Source of the DNA: JACPDH01 sp041671505
Lineage (GTDB): Bacteria > Acidobacteriota > Thermoanaerobaculia > Gp7-AA8
DNA: 64,000 nt
Assembly (NCBI GenBank): GCA_041671505.1
Contig: JBAZBK010000001.1
Location: 310,001-374,000, forward strand
Direction of reading: 5' to 3'
Shown here: one piece after another, positions 26,772 to 38,022 of the stretch
Numbering within the stretch: position 1 is the stretch's first letter
How the letters are laid out: the number at the start of each line of letters is the position of its first letter
Position numbers and translations under genes: made by a program
Notes under the pieces: generated by a model
What the model was told of the DNA's origin: nothing
Databases searched by the model: none
What the model saw: the letters and a program-made list of their open reading frames with translations, nothing else

Positions 26772-27977
26772 ATGACGGGCATTCCTCTCTTCGTCGCGCT
26801 GCTCCTGCTCGTCCCCGCCGGAATCTTCGGCATGTGTCTCCCGGTCGTCCGCGAGCTCGGGCGCCCCACTCGCCTCGCATGTGCCGCGCTCTGCGGCGCG
26901 GTCGTGCTTTCCATCGAGGCCGCGATCTTTGCTCTCGCGCAGATCCCGCTATCTCTACCTCTTCTGTTTGGGCCCCTCGTCGCCGCAAGTGCAGCGGGCG
27001 GTTGGTTTCTCTGCCGCCTTCCCGAATCACCCGGCCCCGAGAGCGCCTACCCCGGCATTCCCTGCCTGCTCGTCGTCCTCGTCTCTACCGTCTTTCTCCA
27101 GGGCGCGTTCGCAGCGGGGGGACCGGCGCTGACCTCCGGATCGATCTTCGTGGGGATGCCCGCCGTCGCAGTGTCGACGGCCGCCGGTGGAACCGCGAGG
27201 TTTCTTCCGATCTTCTGGCTCCTCGCGGGCCTTCCGCTCGTGGCCGCGCTGCTGTCGATTCACGTGAATCAGCGCCGCGGCTGGATGATCGCGGCGAGCT
27301 GGTATGCGGTGGTTTCGCTCACGCTCTCGCTCCGGCATCCGGGCGACGCCGTCGAGGTCGCCCGAATCGTCTTCGCCACCCTCGGGGCGCTCGCGGTCTT
27401 CAGTTGCGCGAAGGAGCCGCGGCTGCTGCCACTCGCGTCGATCATGCTGTGTGGCGTGGCGCTCACCGGGAACGACTCGCTCGTCATCGTCGCGGCAATC
27501 GTCGCGGGCGGCGTGGCGCGCGACGTTCGGGAGGGACTGATCCCGGCGGCGAAGCGAGCGGCCATCGTCCTGATCGGTCCCGCGGCCGCGATCGCGTTCG
27601 GCTCCGACGGTCTGCTCGCGCGGCTCGGCGCGGACCGGCTCCCGACGATCGCCGACGCCTTCACCGGCACGATCTCAACCGGCATCTTCGGTCTCACCTG
27701 GGCGCTTCCGCTCCTAGTGCTGGCCGCCATGCTGCCGGGAAAGCAGCGCCGCATCGCGTCGCTGTTGCCGATCCTCGCGCCTTGCGCCGTCCTGGTCATC
27801 GTCCTCGTTCTCGATGCCCTCGAGCTTCGGGGACAAGCGAACTGGAACGCCGCGGCGACTGCTCCCTTCGTCGCCAGCGAGGCCCTGGCGCTCCTCGTCA
27901 TCACCTCCGGCCTCGCTCTCCGCGAACGATCACCACACCACGCCCGCCAGCCACATCGCACGGCGCCCGCCCGCTGA
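26772..27977 (+). CDS. Polytopic membrane protein of unknown function
   Basis: The 401-residue protein is mostly hydrophobic with about ten membrane segments, from the first (MTGIPLFVALLLLVPAGIFGMCL) to the last (SEALALLVITSGLAL). It ends in a short basic tail rich in His and Arg. I recognise no family motif. The residue pattern and codon use look like a real gene, and the reading direction agrees with the next gene, 139 bp downstream. It could be a glycosyltransferase-like or transporter-like membrane protein, but nothing specific supports either. Confidence 0.6.
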   Translation: MTGIPLFVALLLLVPAGIFGMCLPVVRELGRPTRLACAALCGAVVLSIEAAIFALAQIPLSLPLLFGPLVAASAAGGWFLCRLPESPGPESAYPGIPCLLVVLVSTVFLQGAFAAGGPALTSGSIFVGMPAVAVSTAAGGTARFLPIFWLLAGLPLVAALLSIHVNQRRGWMIAASWYAVVSLTLSLRHPGDAVEVARIVFATLGALAVFSCAKEPRLLPLASIMLCGVALTGNDSLVIVAAIVAGGVARDVREGLIPAAKRAAIVLIGPAAAIAFGSDGLLARLGADRLPTIADAFTGTISTGIFGLTWALPLLVLAAMLPGKQRRIASLLPILAPCAVLVIVLVLDALELRGQANWNAAATAPFVASEALALLVITSGLALRERSPHHARQPHRTAPAR

Positions 27978-28116
27978 TTGCGCCCGGAGACCCCGGATCC
28001 CGTCAATTTCGGCGAACATCCTCCAAGTTCGTGCGCTGGGTCACGGAATTACGCGCGGTCTGAACGCACTAATTCTGTCAGGACTTCGTCGGTCAGATGA
28101 CCGGCAAGGAGAATTC

Positions 28117-30576
28117 TTGGCCGAAGCAGAGATCACGCGCGAATCGGGGGACGCCCGGTACCGGCACCTCGTCGATGCAGCGAGCGACGCGATCGTCGCA
28201 ATCGACGAGTCGGGGACGGTGCTGTCGGCGAACCCGGCGGTACGCGCGATCTTCGGCTGGGAGCCCGAGGAGCTGATCGGCCGCAACCTCACGGTCCTCA
28301 TGCCCAAGGACTTGCGCCCGGCTCACGTCGACGGGCTGCGCCGCCACCTCGAAGAAGGAAAGCACGTCCGGCGGACCGTACGGTTCCCCGGGCTTCGGAA
28401 GGACCAGCAGATCGTCGAGCTCGAAATCTCGTACGGCGAGTACGTCGGTGCGAACGGCAGCGAGTTCATCGGCATCATCCGTGACGTCACCGCGGAGGCC
28501 GAGTTCGGACGCCGTCTGAACGAGGACGAAGAGCGCTATCGCGACTTCTTCCAGAACGCGCCGATCGGCTTCCATCGGCTGGGGCCCGACGGAACCTACC
28601 TCACGATCAACAACGCCGAGCTTGCGATGCTCGGCTACGAGTACACCGAGCTCGTAGGCAAGAAGTCGCTCCGCGACCTGATCGTTCCCGAGCAACGCGA
28701 GTCGTTCGACCGGAACATCGAGGTACTCGAAGCGACGGGCGAGGTGCGCCATGTCGACTACACGCTGCTCGCGAAGGACAGGCGGCGCGTCGACGTGCGG
28801 CTTTCCGCGACCGCCCTGCGCGATGCGGCAGGAAAGATCGTGGCGACGCGTGGAACGATCGTCGACGTCACCTTCGAGCACGAGACGCTTTCGGCGCTTC
28901 GCGACCTGAACCGGCAGTACCGGGTCCTCTTCGAGCGGAATCTCGCCGGAATCTTCCGCGGCAATCTCGAAGGACGCGTCGTCGAGTGCAACGACGCGTA
29001 TGCCCAGATCCTCGGCTACGAGAACCGCGAGCAGTTCCTCGCCGACTCGGGAATCGATCCCGTGCTCGACAGCCGCGAGCGCGATGGCCTCTACGCGCGG
29101 CTCGTCGACGAGAAGGCGCTCTCGAACGTCGAGATCGTCGTCCGCCAGCGCGACGGCTCGCCGATATGGGTCGTCGAAAACCTTAGCCTCATCGACGACG
29201 TGCCAGGACAGTCTCCCGTGATCGAGGGAACGGTCTTCGACGTGACGGCGAGAAAACTTGCCGAGGAGCGCGTCGCCTACCAGGCGCATCACGACGGACT
29301 GACGGGTTTGCCGAACCCGGAGCAATTCCGCACGCGGCTCGAGGCGGCAATCGAGGCGGCGAAACGGAGCCATCGCCAGGTGGCGGTATTCTTCCTCGAC
29401 CTCGACAACTTCAAGTCGATCAACGACACCCGCGGGCACGAGATCGGCAACCAGCTGCTCCAGCTCGTCGCATTCCGGCTGGAGCGCGGCCTCCGCCCCG
29501 AGGACACCGTCGCGCGGCTGGGCGGAGACGAGTTCACCATCGTCGCCGGGTCGATGCACTCGAAGGCCGACGCGGCGCTCGTCGCGGAAAAGGTGCTCGC
29601 GACCCTCACGAGGCCCTTCCTTCTCGAAGGGCGGGAGCTCTACATCTCGGCGAGCATGGGAATCGCGATGAGCCCCGAAGACGGCGTCGATCACGCCACG
29701 CTGCTCCGGAAGGCCGATATCGCGATGTACCACGCGAAGGAGCTCGGGCGGAACCGCTTCGTCTTCTGCTCCCACGCCGGAAGCGAGGCGGCGGTGGCGC
29801 AGATGACGCTCGAGTCCGATCTGCGCCGCGCGCTCGAGCGCAAGGAGTTCATCGTCCACTTCCAGCCGCAGATCGAGTCGCGAACCGGCGAGGTCGTCGC
29901 GCTCGAGGCGCTCGTCCGATGGCAGCATCCAGAGCGCGGGCTGATCATGCCGACGGAATTCATCCCCGTGGCCGAGCGCGCCCACCTGATCGTGCCGATC
30001 GGCGAGTGGGTGTTGCGCGAGGCATGCCGCCAGGCCGTGAAGTGGCGCGAGACGAGCCCGAAGCTCCGCGTCGCCGTGAACCTGAGCAGCGTCCAGTTCC
30101 AGCAGGCCGACTTCGAAGAGATGATCGACCGCGTGCTGCGCGAGACGGGCATACCACCCGACATGCTCGAGCTCGAGATCACCGAGAGCGTCGCGATGCG
30201 CAACCCCGAGCTCGCGCTCGAGATCCTGCGCTCGCTCAAGTCGAAGGGGATCAGGATCTCCATCGATGACTTCGGCACGGGCTACTCGTCGCTCAGCTAC
30301 CTGAGCCGCTTCCCGATCGACTCGCTCAAGATCGACCAGCGCTTCGTCCGCGACATCGAGCGCGGCGGCGCCGATTCGCTGATCATCAGCGCCGTGATCG
30401 CCCTCGCACACCAGCTCAAGCTGACCGTCGTGGCCGAAGGGGTCGAGACCGAGCTCCAGGCGACGTTTCTCCGCGAGCGCAACTGCGAGCACCAGCAGGG
30501 ATACCTCTTCAGCCATCCGCTCCCCGCGGACGAGATCGATTTTCTGTTAGGGAACACGAGGGGGCGGGAGGCGTAA
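28117..30576 (+). CDS. PAS-PAS-PAS-GGDEF-EAL cyclic-di-GMP signalling protein
   Basis: I place the start at TTG 28117, preceded by AAGGAG at 28106-28111. The in-frame sequence upstream overlaps the membrane-protein gene and lacks an ATG near the first domain. The 819-residue product has three PAS domains (about 12-135, 140-260, 265-385). A diguanylate cyclase domain carries an intact GGDEF at 469-473 and a phosphodiesterase domain an intact EAL at 597-599. Further EAL-domain motifs (DDFGTGYSSL, LKIDQRFV, EGVETE) are present. No membrane segment is visible, so it is cytoplasmic and probably senses a small ligand or redox state. Both output domains look catalytic. Confidence 0.9.
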   Translation: MAEAEITRESGDARYRHLVDAASDAIVAIDESGTVLSANPAVRAIFGWEPEELIGRNLTVLMPKDLRPAHVDGLRRHLEEGKHVRRTVRFPGLRKDQQIVELEISYGEYVGANGSEFIGIIRDVTAEAEFGRRLNEDEERYRDFFQNAPIGFHRLGPDGTYLTINNAELAMLGYEYTELVGKKSLRDLIVPEQRESFDRNIEVLEATGEVRHVDYTLLAKDRRRVDVRLSATALRDAAGKIVATRGTIVDVTFEHETLSALRDLNRQYRVLFERNLAGIFRGNLEGRVVECNDAYAQILGYENREQFLADSGIDPVLDSRERDGLYARLVDEKALSNVEIVVRQRDGSPIWVVENLSLIDDVPGQSPVIEGTVFDVTARKLAEERVAYQAHHDGLTGLPNPEQFRTRLEAAIEAAKRSHRQVAVFFLDLDNFKSINDTRGHEIGNQLLQLVAFRLERGLRPEDTVARLGGDEFTIVAGSMHSKADAALVAEKVLATLTRPFLLEGRELYISASMGIAMSPEDGVDHATLLRKADIAMYHAKELGRNRFVFCSHAGSEAAVAQMTLESDLRRALERKEFIVHFQPQIESRTGEVVALEALVRWQHPERGLIMPTEFIPVAERAHLIVPIGEWVLREACRQAVKWRETSPKLRVAVNLSSVQFQQADFEEMIDRVLRETGIPPDMLELEITESVAMRNPELALEILRSLKSKGIRISIDDFGTGYSSLSYLSRFPIDSLKIDQRFVRDIERGGADSLIISAVIALAHQLKLTVVAEGVETELQATFLRERNCEHQQGYLFSHPLPADEIDFLLGNTRGREA

Positions 30577-30618
30577 GGGGCGACGCTGTTGTGTGTCGCG
30601 CGTTCGCGCCTGGAAATC

Positions 30619-30703
30619 GAAGTTAGAAGTTAGAACGCTGAACGTTGAATCCAGAAAGAGCTCGTTTCCGGATTCAACGTTCAGCGTTCTAACTTCTAAC
30701 TTC
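30619..30703. repeat. 39-bp hairpin of the GAAGTTA-heptad family
   Basis: Arms at 30619-30657 and 30665-30703 pair with a single mismatch (a G-U type position) around 7 bases. Compared with 19798-19882, one arm reads GAACGCT where the other copy has GAACGTT, and the opposite arm carries the matching change. It lies between the GGDEF-EAL stop and the next start. Confidence 0.9.
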
Positions 30704-30773
30704 GCCCTCTTTCCGGGAACGCGCCGACATTGAGCGCTCATTCACTTTCAATCACCTCATCGCACACTCTCGT

Positions 30774-32237
30774 GTGACGGAAGTCCCGCCCGATCTCTCC
30801 CTCGGGACCGATAATGCCCCGCATATGGGAAGCTGGCCGAAGATCATTCAGGGCGGTATGGGAGCAGGTGTCTCCTCGTGGAAGCTCGCGCGCGCGGTGT
30901 CCTCACTGGGACAGCTCGGCGTGGTATCGGGAATCGCGCTCGACCAGATCCTCGCCCGAAGGCTTCAGGACGGTGACGGCGACGGCAGCATCCGCCGCGC
31001 GCTCGAGAACTTTCCCGTCCGCGAGATGGCGGAGAGAATCTGGCAGAAGTACTTCGTCGACGGCGGCAAAGCTCCCGACGAGCCGTATCAGCCCGTGCCG
31101 ATGCATTCGGTCAAGGACAGCCGTGCGATCTCCGAGCTCTGCGTCGTCGGCAACTTCGTCGAAGTCTTCCTCGCGCGCGAGGGGCATGACAACCCGGTCG
31201 GCATCAATTATCTCGAGAAGATCCAGCTCCCTCATCTCCCGTCGATCTACGGCGCGATGCTCGCCGGAGTCACCTGCGTCCTGATGGGCGCCGGCATCGC
31301 GACGCGCATCCCGGGAGTGCTGGACCGGCTCGCGAACCACGAGCCGGCGAGCTACGAGCTTCAGGTTACCGGCAACGAGGGTCACGCCACCGTCGTCGCA
31401 CTGTTCGATCCCGCCGACTTCTTCGACGGGCTGCCGCCGCTTCCGCGGCCGCAATTCCTGCCGATCGTGTCGTCGAACGCGCTCGCGTCGACGATGATCA
31501 AGCGCTCGAACGGCCGCGTCGACGGCTTCATCGTCGAAGGGCCGACCGCGGGCGGGCACAACGCGCCTCCGCGCGGGCAGCTGCGGCTCAACGAGGCGGG
31601 CGAGCCGCAGTACGGCGAGAAAGACGAGGTCGACCTCGACAAGCTGAAGGAGCTCGGCCTTCCGTTCTGGCTCGCCGGCGGACAGGCGACGCGCGAGAAG
31701 CTGCAGGACGCCCTCGCCGTCGGCGCGGCCGGTGTCCAGGTCGGCACCGCGTTCGCGCTCTGTGACGAATCGGGCCTGCGCGAAGATCTCCGCCGCGAGA
31801 TCCTGCGTGAAGCGACCGCCGGCGACGCGCAGGTGCTGACCGACCGTCTCGCGTCACCGACCGGCTTTCCGTTCAAGGTCGCGCAACTCCCCGGCACTCT
31901 GAGCGACCCCGCCGTCTACGAATCGCGCGACCGCGTCTGCGATCTCGGATTCCTCCGCGAGGTGTACAGAAACGCCGACGGACGCATCGGCTATCGTTGT
32001 CCCGCCGAGCCCGTCCCGGCGTGGATCGCGAAAGGTGGCGAGGTCGAAGCCGCTTCGGGGCGCAAGTGCCTCTGCAACGCGCTGCTCGCGAACGTCGGCC
32101 TCGGCCAGATCAGGCACGGGCACGGCGTCGAAGCAGCGCTGGTGACCGCCGGTGACGACGTCCGCAACGCCGCCCGCTTCATCCGCCCAGGCAAGTCGAC
32201 CTACAGCGCACGCGACGTGATCGAGGCATTGCTGTAG
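30774..32237 (+). CDS. Nitronate monooxygenase/2-nitropropane dioxygenase-family flavoprotein
   Basis: The product has 487 residues if GTG 30774 is used; an ATG at 30825 just before the FMN-binding segment WPKIIQGGMGAGVSS is an alternative. The TIM-barrel FMN fold is shown by IIQGGMGAGVS near the start, GPTAGGHNAPPRG with the family His, and LAGGQATREKLQDALAVGAAGVQVGTAF for phosphate binding. The C-terminal part has a Cys-containing extension (YRCPAEP, GRKCLCNALLANVG) found in the long members of the family. These oxidise nitronates, or in some branches act on enoyl thioesters; the substrate is undetermined. It stands alone. Confidence 0.83.
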   Translation: MTEVPPDLSLGTDNAPHMGSWPKIIQGGMGAGVSSWKLARAVSSLGQLGVVSGIALDQILARRLQDGDGDGSIRRALENFPVREMAERIWQKYFVDGGKAPDEPYQPVPMHSVKDSRAISELCVVGNFVEVFLAREGHDNPVGINYLEKIQLPHLPSIYGAMLAGVTCVLMGAGIATRIPGVLDRLANHEPASYELQVTGNEGHATVVALFDPADFFDGLPPLPRPQFLPIVSSNALASTMIKRSNGRVDGFIVEGPTAGGHNAPPRGQLRLNEAGEPQYGEKDEVDLDKLKELGLPFWLAGGQATREKLQDALAVGAAGVQVGTAFALCDESGLREDLRREILREATAGDAQVLTDRLASPTGFPFKVAQLPGTLSDPAVYESRDRVCDLGFLREVYRNADGRIGYRCPAEPVPAWIAKGGEVEAASGRKCLCNALLANVGLGQIRHGHGVEAALVTAGDDVRNAARFIRPGKSTYSARDVIEALL

Positions 32238-32242
32238 GGAGT

Positions 32243-32452
32243 CGAGGCGAAAGGCGAGAGGCGAGGGGCGAGAAGTAGGCAGGGAAGCCTTCCCTGCACA
32301 CACTCATCATCCAAACAGGCCCTTTCGGTACAGTGCCTGGCCTGCTCGTCGCCTGTCGCCTATCGCCTCCCGATAGGCGCACACGCTCGACCCGGCGCGC
32401 CGGCTCGCCTGCTCCTCGCCTATCGCCTCTCGCCTCTCGCCTCCCGATAACA
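32243..32452. repeat. Opposed AGGCGAA and TCGCCTC 7-bp arrays between convergent genes
   Basis: AGGCGAA/AGGCGAG words at 32243-32275 begin six bases after a stop codon. Inverted TCGCCTA/TCGCCTC words lie at 32346-32366 and 32407-32449. The last group overlaps the 3' end of the decarboxylase gene and supplies its stop. Confidence 0.78.
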
Positions 32453-33844
32453 CCTCACGATCGACTCCACCGTCATCTCGATGTCCTGCTCCGTCGTCGA
32501 CCAGTTCGACACCGAGAATCGCATCGCCTCCATGTCGTGCCAGCGCGTGCCCGAAAGCCAGCAGACGCGGTCCTCCTGCACGCGGGTGATCACGTCGCGC
32601 GTCAAGCGGTCGTCGTCGGCCGGGTCGTCACCATGGAATCGGATCAGCGTCTGGTTCACGACGACATCGTTCACGATCTCGATCCCCGGCTCCTTCCGCA
32701 GCAACTCCGCGGTCAGCGCCGCGAGGTCACAACCGCGGTCGATCATCTCCGTCACGCCGCGCCGCCCGAGACTGCGGAGCGCAGCCCAGAGCGCGAAACC
32801 GCGCGCGCGGCGCGAGAACTCGGGAACCCAGTCGAGCGGCTCGCGCAGCGCGGTCGCCGTCTTCTCCAGGTACTCCGCCTTCAGGCTCATCGCGCCGAAG
32901 TGATCCTCCGGGTGCGCGACGATCGCGAGCCCGCTGTCGTACGGAACGTTGAGCCACTTGTGCGCGTCGGTCGCCCACGAGTCGGCCGTCGCGACCCCGT
33001 TCACCAGATGCCTGCGCGACGTCGTCACGGCGGCCCAGAGTCCGAACGCGCCGTCGACATGGACCCATGCACCCTTCGCGTGCGCCGCCTCGACGATCTC
33101 CTCGATCGGGTCGAACGCGCCGGTGTTCACGTTCCCCGCCTGCGTACAGACGATCGTCGGGCCATCGACTCGCTCGAGCGCTTCGCGGAGCTTCGACGCG
33201 ATCATCCTTCCCTGCGCGTCGGTCTCCACCGGAACGATCGAGCCCGTCCCAAGACCCAGCATTTTCAGCGCTCCGTGAATCGTCACATGCGCCTCGGCGC
33301 TGGCAACGATCCTGATCCGCGGTGCACCCTGAAGCCCGTCGATCTCGACGTTCCATCCCGCCTTCCGGAGCACGGCGTGCCGCGCCGCGGCGAGGCAGGT
33401 GAAGTTCGCCATCTGGCATCCGGTCACGAAGCCGACGCTCGCCGTGGCCGGCAGGCCTAACAGATCGGTAACCCAGCCCGCCACGACCTGCTCGGCCGCC
33501 GATGCGGAGGGAGTCGCCGACCAGAGCCCTGCGTTCTGATCCCATGCGCTCGTCAGCCAGTCGGCGGCAATCGACGCGGGAAGAGTGCCGCCGATGACGT
33601 AGCCGAAGAATCGCGGGCTCGACGATGCGACCGCGGCGAGCTCCCCTGCGCTCGCAAGCGTGGCGATCACTTCTTCCGCCGGCTCCCCTTCGTCGGGAAG
33701 CGGCGCCGAAAACGCCCGGAGCGCCTCGTCGAACGAAGCTCGCGGAGAGACAGGACGTTCGGGAAGTGTGTCGAGATACGCCTGCGCTCGCTCATGAGCG
33801 AGGCGGAGAACTCCGGGGAGATCGGACGTGGACGGACGGGACAT
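32420..33844 (-). CDS. PLP-dependent decarboxylase of the DDC (group II) family
   Basis: From ATG 33844, preceded by a GGAGG site, the protein has 474 residues. It matches the aromatic-L-amino-acid/glutamate decarboxylase family: SSPRFFGYVIGGTLPASIAADWL, VTGCQMANFTCLAAARHAVL, AGNVNTGAFDPI, VHVDGAFGLWAAV, and the Schiff-base Lys in SWATDAHKWLNVPYDSG. It decarboxylates an amino acid; the substrate is not readable. The last residues (EARGERR, then TAG) are encoded by a 7-bp AGGCGAG/AGGCGAT array, so the C-terminus may have been replaced or extended by repeat DNA. Confidence 0.88.
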   Translation of the reverse strand: MSRPSTSDLPGVLRLAHERAQAYLDTLPERPVSPRASFDEALRAFSAPLPDEGEPAEEVIATLASAGELAAVASSSPRFFGYVIGGTLPASIAADWLTSAWDQNAGLWSATPSASAAEQVVAGWVTDLLGLPATASVGFVTGCQMANFTCLAAARHAVLRKAGWNVEIDGLQGAPRIRIVASAEAHVTIHGALKMLGLGTGSIVPVETDAQGRMIASKLREALERVDGPTIVCTQAGNVNTGAFDPIEEIVEAAHAKGAWVHVDGAFGLWAAVTTSRRHLVNGVATADSWATDAHKWLNVPYDSGLAIVAHPEDHFGAMSLKAEYLEKTATALREPLDWVPEFSRRARGFALWAALRSLGRRGVTEMIDRGCDLAALTAELLRKEPGIEIVNDVVVNQTLIRFHGDDPADDDRLTRDVITRVQEDRVCWLSGTRWHDMEAMRFSVSNWSTTEQDIEMTVESIVRCYREARGERR

Positions 33845-33880
33845 GGTGCCTCCGATATTTGTGGACGGCACATGTTACCA

Positions 33881-34088
33881 ATGCGGAATGAGGAATGCGG
33901 AATGCGGAATGGAAACCGAAATGAAGAATGTCGAATGAAGAATGCAGAATGAAGATTTGGAATCGCGCATTCCTGGTTCGCTGTAACGCTGGTCGATGAG
34001 TCAGGACGCATCCCTATTCTTCATTCCTCATTCTTCATTCGACATTCTTCATTTCGGTTTCCATTCCGCATTCCGCAATCCGCATTCA
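33881..34088. repeat. Large hairpin of GAATGAA/GAATGCG 7-bp words in a divergent promoter region
   Basis: Arms at 33881-33954 and 34016-34088 are close inverted complements made of words such as GAATGCG, GAATGAA, GAATGTC and GAATGCA. The centre of 61 bases is ordinary sequence. It lies between the divergent decarboxylase (start 33844) and xdhC (start 34109), so any promoters must overlap it or sit in the centre. Confidence 0.88.
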
Positions 34089-34108
34089 ATCGCGCTATCC
34101 TCCCGTCG

Positions 34109-34897
34109 ATGAGCTTCTTCGAGACCCTCAACGAACTGATCGCGTCCGGAAAGCCGGCCGTCGCGGTCACCGTGGTCGACGTCGTCGGCAGCGTGCCAAA
34201 CGATCGCGGTTCGAAGATGATCGTCACCGCCGAGGGGCTCCACACCGGGACGGTGGGCGGCGGCCGCGTCGAGAAGAAGGCGATCGACGAGGCGCTGCGG
34301 TTGCTGCGCGAAGGGAACGAGAGCACGCATTTCGTGAACTGGCAGCTCAACCGCGACGTCGGCATGACCTGCGGCGGCGCGGTGAAGCTCTACTTCGAGG
34401 CGTTCAACGTCGCCACATGGAACGTCGTCGTCTTCGGCGCGGGCCACATCGCTCAGGCGCTCGTGCCGCTGCTCGGCTCGCTCGACTGCCGCGTCAAATG
34501 CCTCGACACGCGCGGCGAGTGGCTCGGTCGCATCCCCGAGAGCCCGCGCATCACGAAGGCGCTTTCGACGAACCTCGCGGGCGAGGTCGCGTCGCTCCCC
34601 GACGACGCCTTCGTCGTGCTGATGACGATGGGGCATGCGACCGACTCGCCCATCCTCCTCGAGATCCTCGGCACGCGCCGATTTCCATTTCTCGGCGTGA
34701 TCGGCAGCCGCGCGAAAGCGAACATCCTAAAGCAGGACATCGAAGCCGCGGGCCTCCCCGCTGAAGCGAAAGACGCCTTTTTCTGCCCCGTCGGCCTCTC
34801 GATCGGCTCGAACCATCCGAGCGAGATCGCGATCGCGATCGCCGCTCAATTGCTGCAGGCTCGAGATCAGTGGCGCGCGACGCGAATTGAGAATTGA
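34109..34897 (+). CDS. xdhC: XdhC/CoxF-family molybdenum-hydroxylase maturation protein
   Basis: The 262-residue protein has the N-terminal XdhC part (PAVAVTVVDVVGSVPNDRGSKMIVT, GTVGGGRVE, then MTCGGAVKLYFE with the conserved Cys). A Rossmann-like C-terminal domain follows (VVVFGAGHIAQAL, GVIGSRAKANILKQDI, CPVGLSIGSNHPSEIA). XdhC inserts a sulfurated (or, in some systems, selenated) molybdenum cofactor into xanthine dehydrogenase. It precedes the hydroxylase gene at 35380 and fits maturation of that enzyme. The final residues RIEN and the TGA are encoded by a GAATTGA 7-bp array. Confidence 0.92.
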   Translation: MSFFETLNELIASGKPAVAVTVVDVVGSVPNDRGSKMIVTAEGLHTGTVGGGRVEKKAIDEALRLLREGNESTHFVNWQLNRDVGMTCGGAVKLYFEAFNVATWNVVVFGAGHIAQALVPLLGSLDCRVKCLDTRGEWLGRIPESPRITKALSTNLAGEVASLPDDAFVVLMTMGHATDSPILLEILGTRRFPFLGVIGSRAKANILKQDIEAAGLPAEAKDAFFCPVGLSIGSNHPSEIAIAIAAQLLQARDQWRATRIEN

Positions 34898-34904
34898 ACG
34901 ATTG
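34884..34904. repeat. Short GAATTGA array overlapping the xdhC stop
   Basis: Two to three GAATTGA words run through the last four codons and TGA of xdhC. The same words end ssnA, the PLP gene at 40851 and the sterol-desaturase-like gene at 58373. Confidence 0.75.
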
Positions 34905-34959
34905 CCGTGGGCAGATCGTAGGCTCACGCGGGCCTGGGGATCTGCGAGGCGGCTTCGGC

Positions 34960-35285
34960 TGATCGAACTTTCTCGTCGCCGCGAAGCGGCGAGAAATCGG
35001 TAGCCCCCGGCTTCAGCCGGGGGGGAAGCGATCGCACCGACATCCGATGCGCCGCTTCAGCGGCGCGACATCTGCGCCGCGTGGCGCCGCTGAAGCGGCG
35101 CATTCGTGGAATTGTCGGGTGGCGTCCCCCGCCTGAAGGCGGGGGCTACCGATGTTTCGGCGCTGCGCGCCGGAATCGCGTGCTGCTGCTTCGTCTCTCT
35201 TCATTCTGCATTCTTCACTCGACATTCTTCATTTCGGTTTTCGTGACCACACAGAATCCGAGATGAAGAATGCGGAATGGCGAAG
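34960..35285. repeat. Cluster of short palindromes plus GAATGAA-type arrays
   Basis: The 482-bp gap between xdhC and the hydroxylase gene holds no gene. It contains short perfect palindromes (CTCGTCGCCGCGAAGCGGCGAG; GCCCCCGGCTTCAGCCGGGGG; GCGCCGCTTCAGCGGCGC twice; CCCCCGCCTGAAGGCGGGGG). CATTCTT-type words at about 35201-35238 and GAATGCG-type words at 35262-35280 follow. The CTTCAGCGG core is shared by several of the palindromes. Confidence 0.75.
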
Positions 35286-35379
35286 AAAACGTCAGGAAGG
35301 GCATTCCGCTTGCGACGCTTCTCCCCCGTGACTATGCTTCCAACGAGGTGCCCCCGCCTCGGCGTGAGGGCGTGACGTC

Positions 35380-38018
<2,639 letters not shown>

Positions 38019-38022
<4 letters not shown>

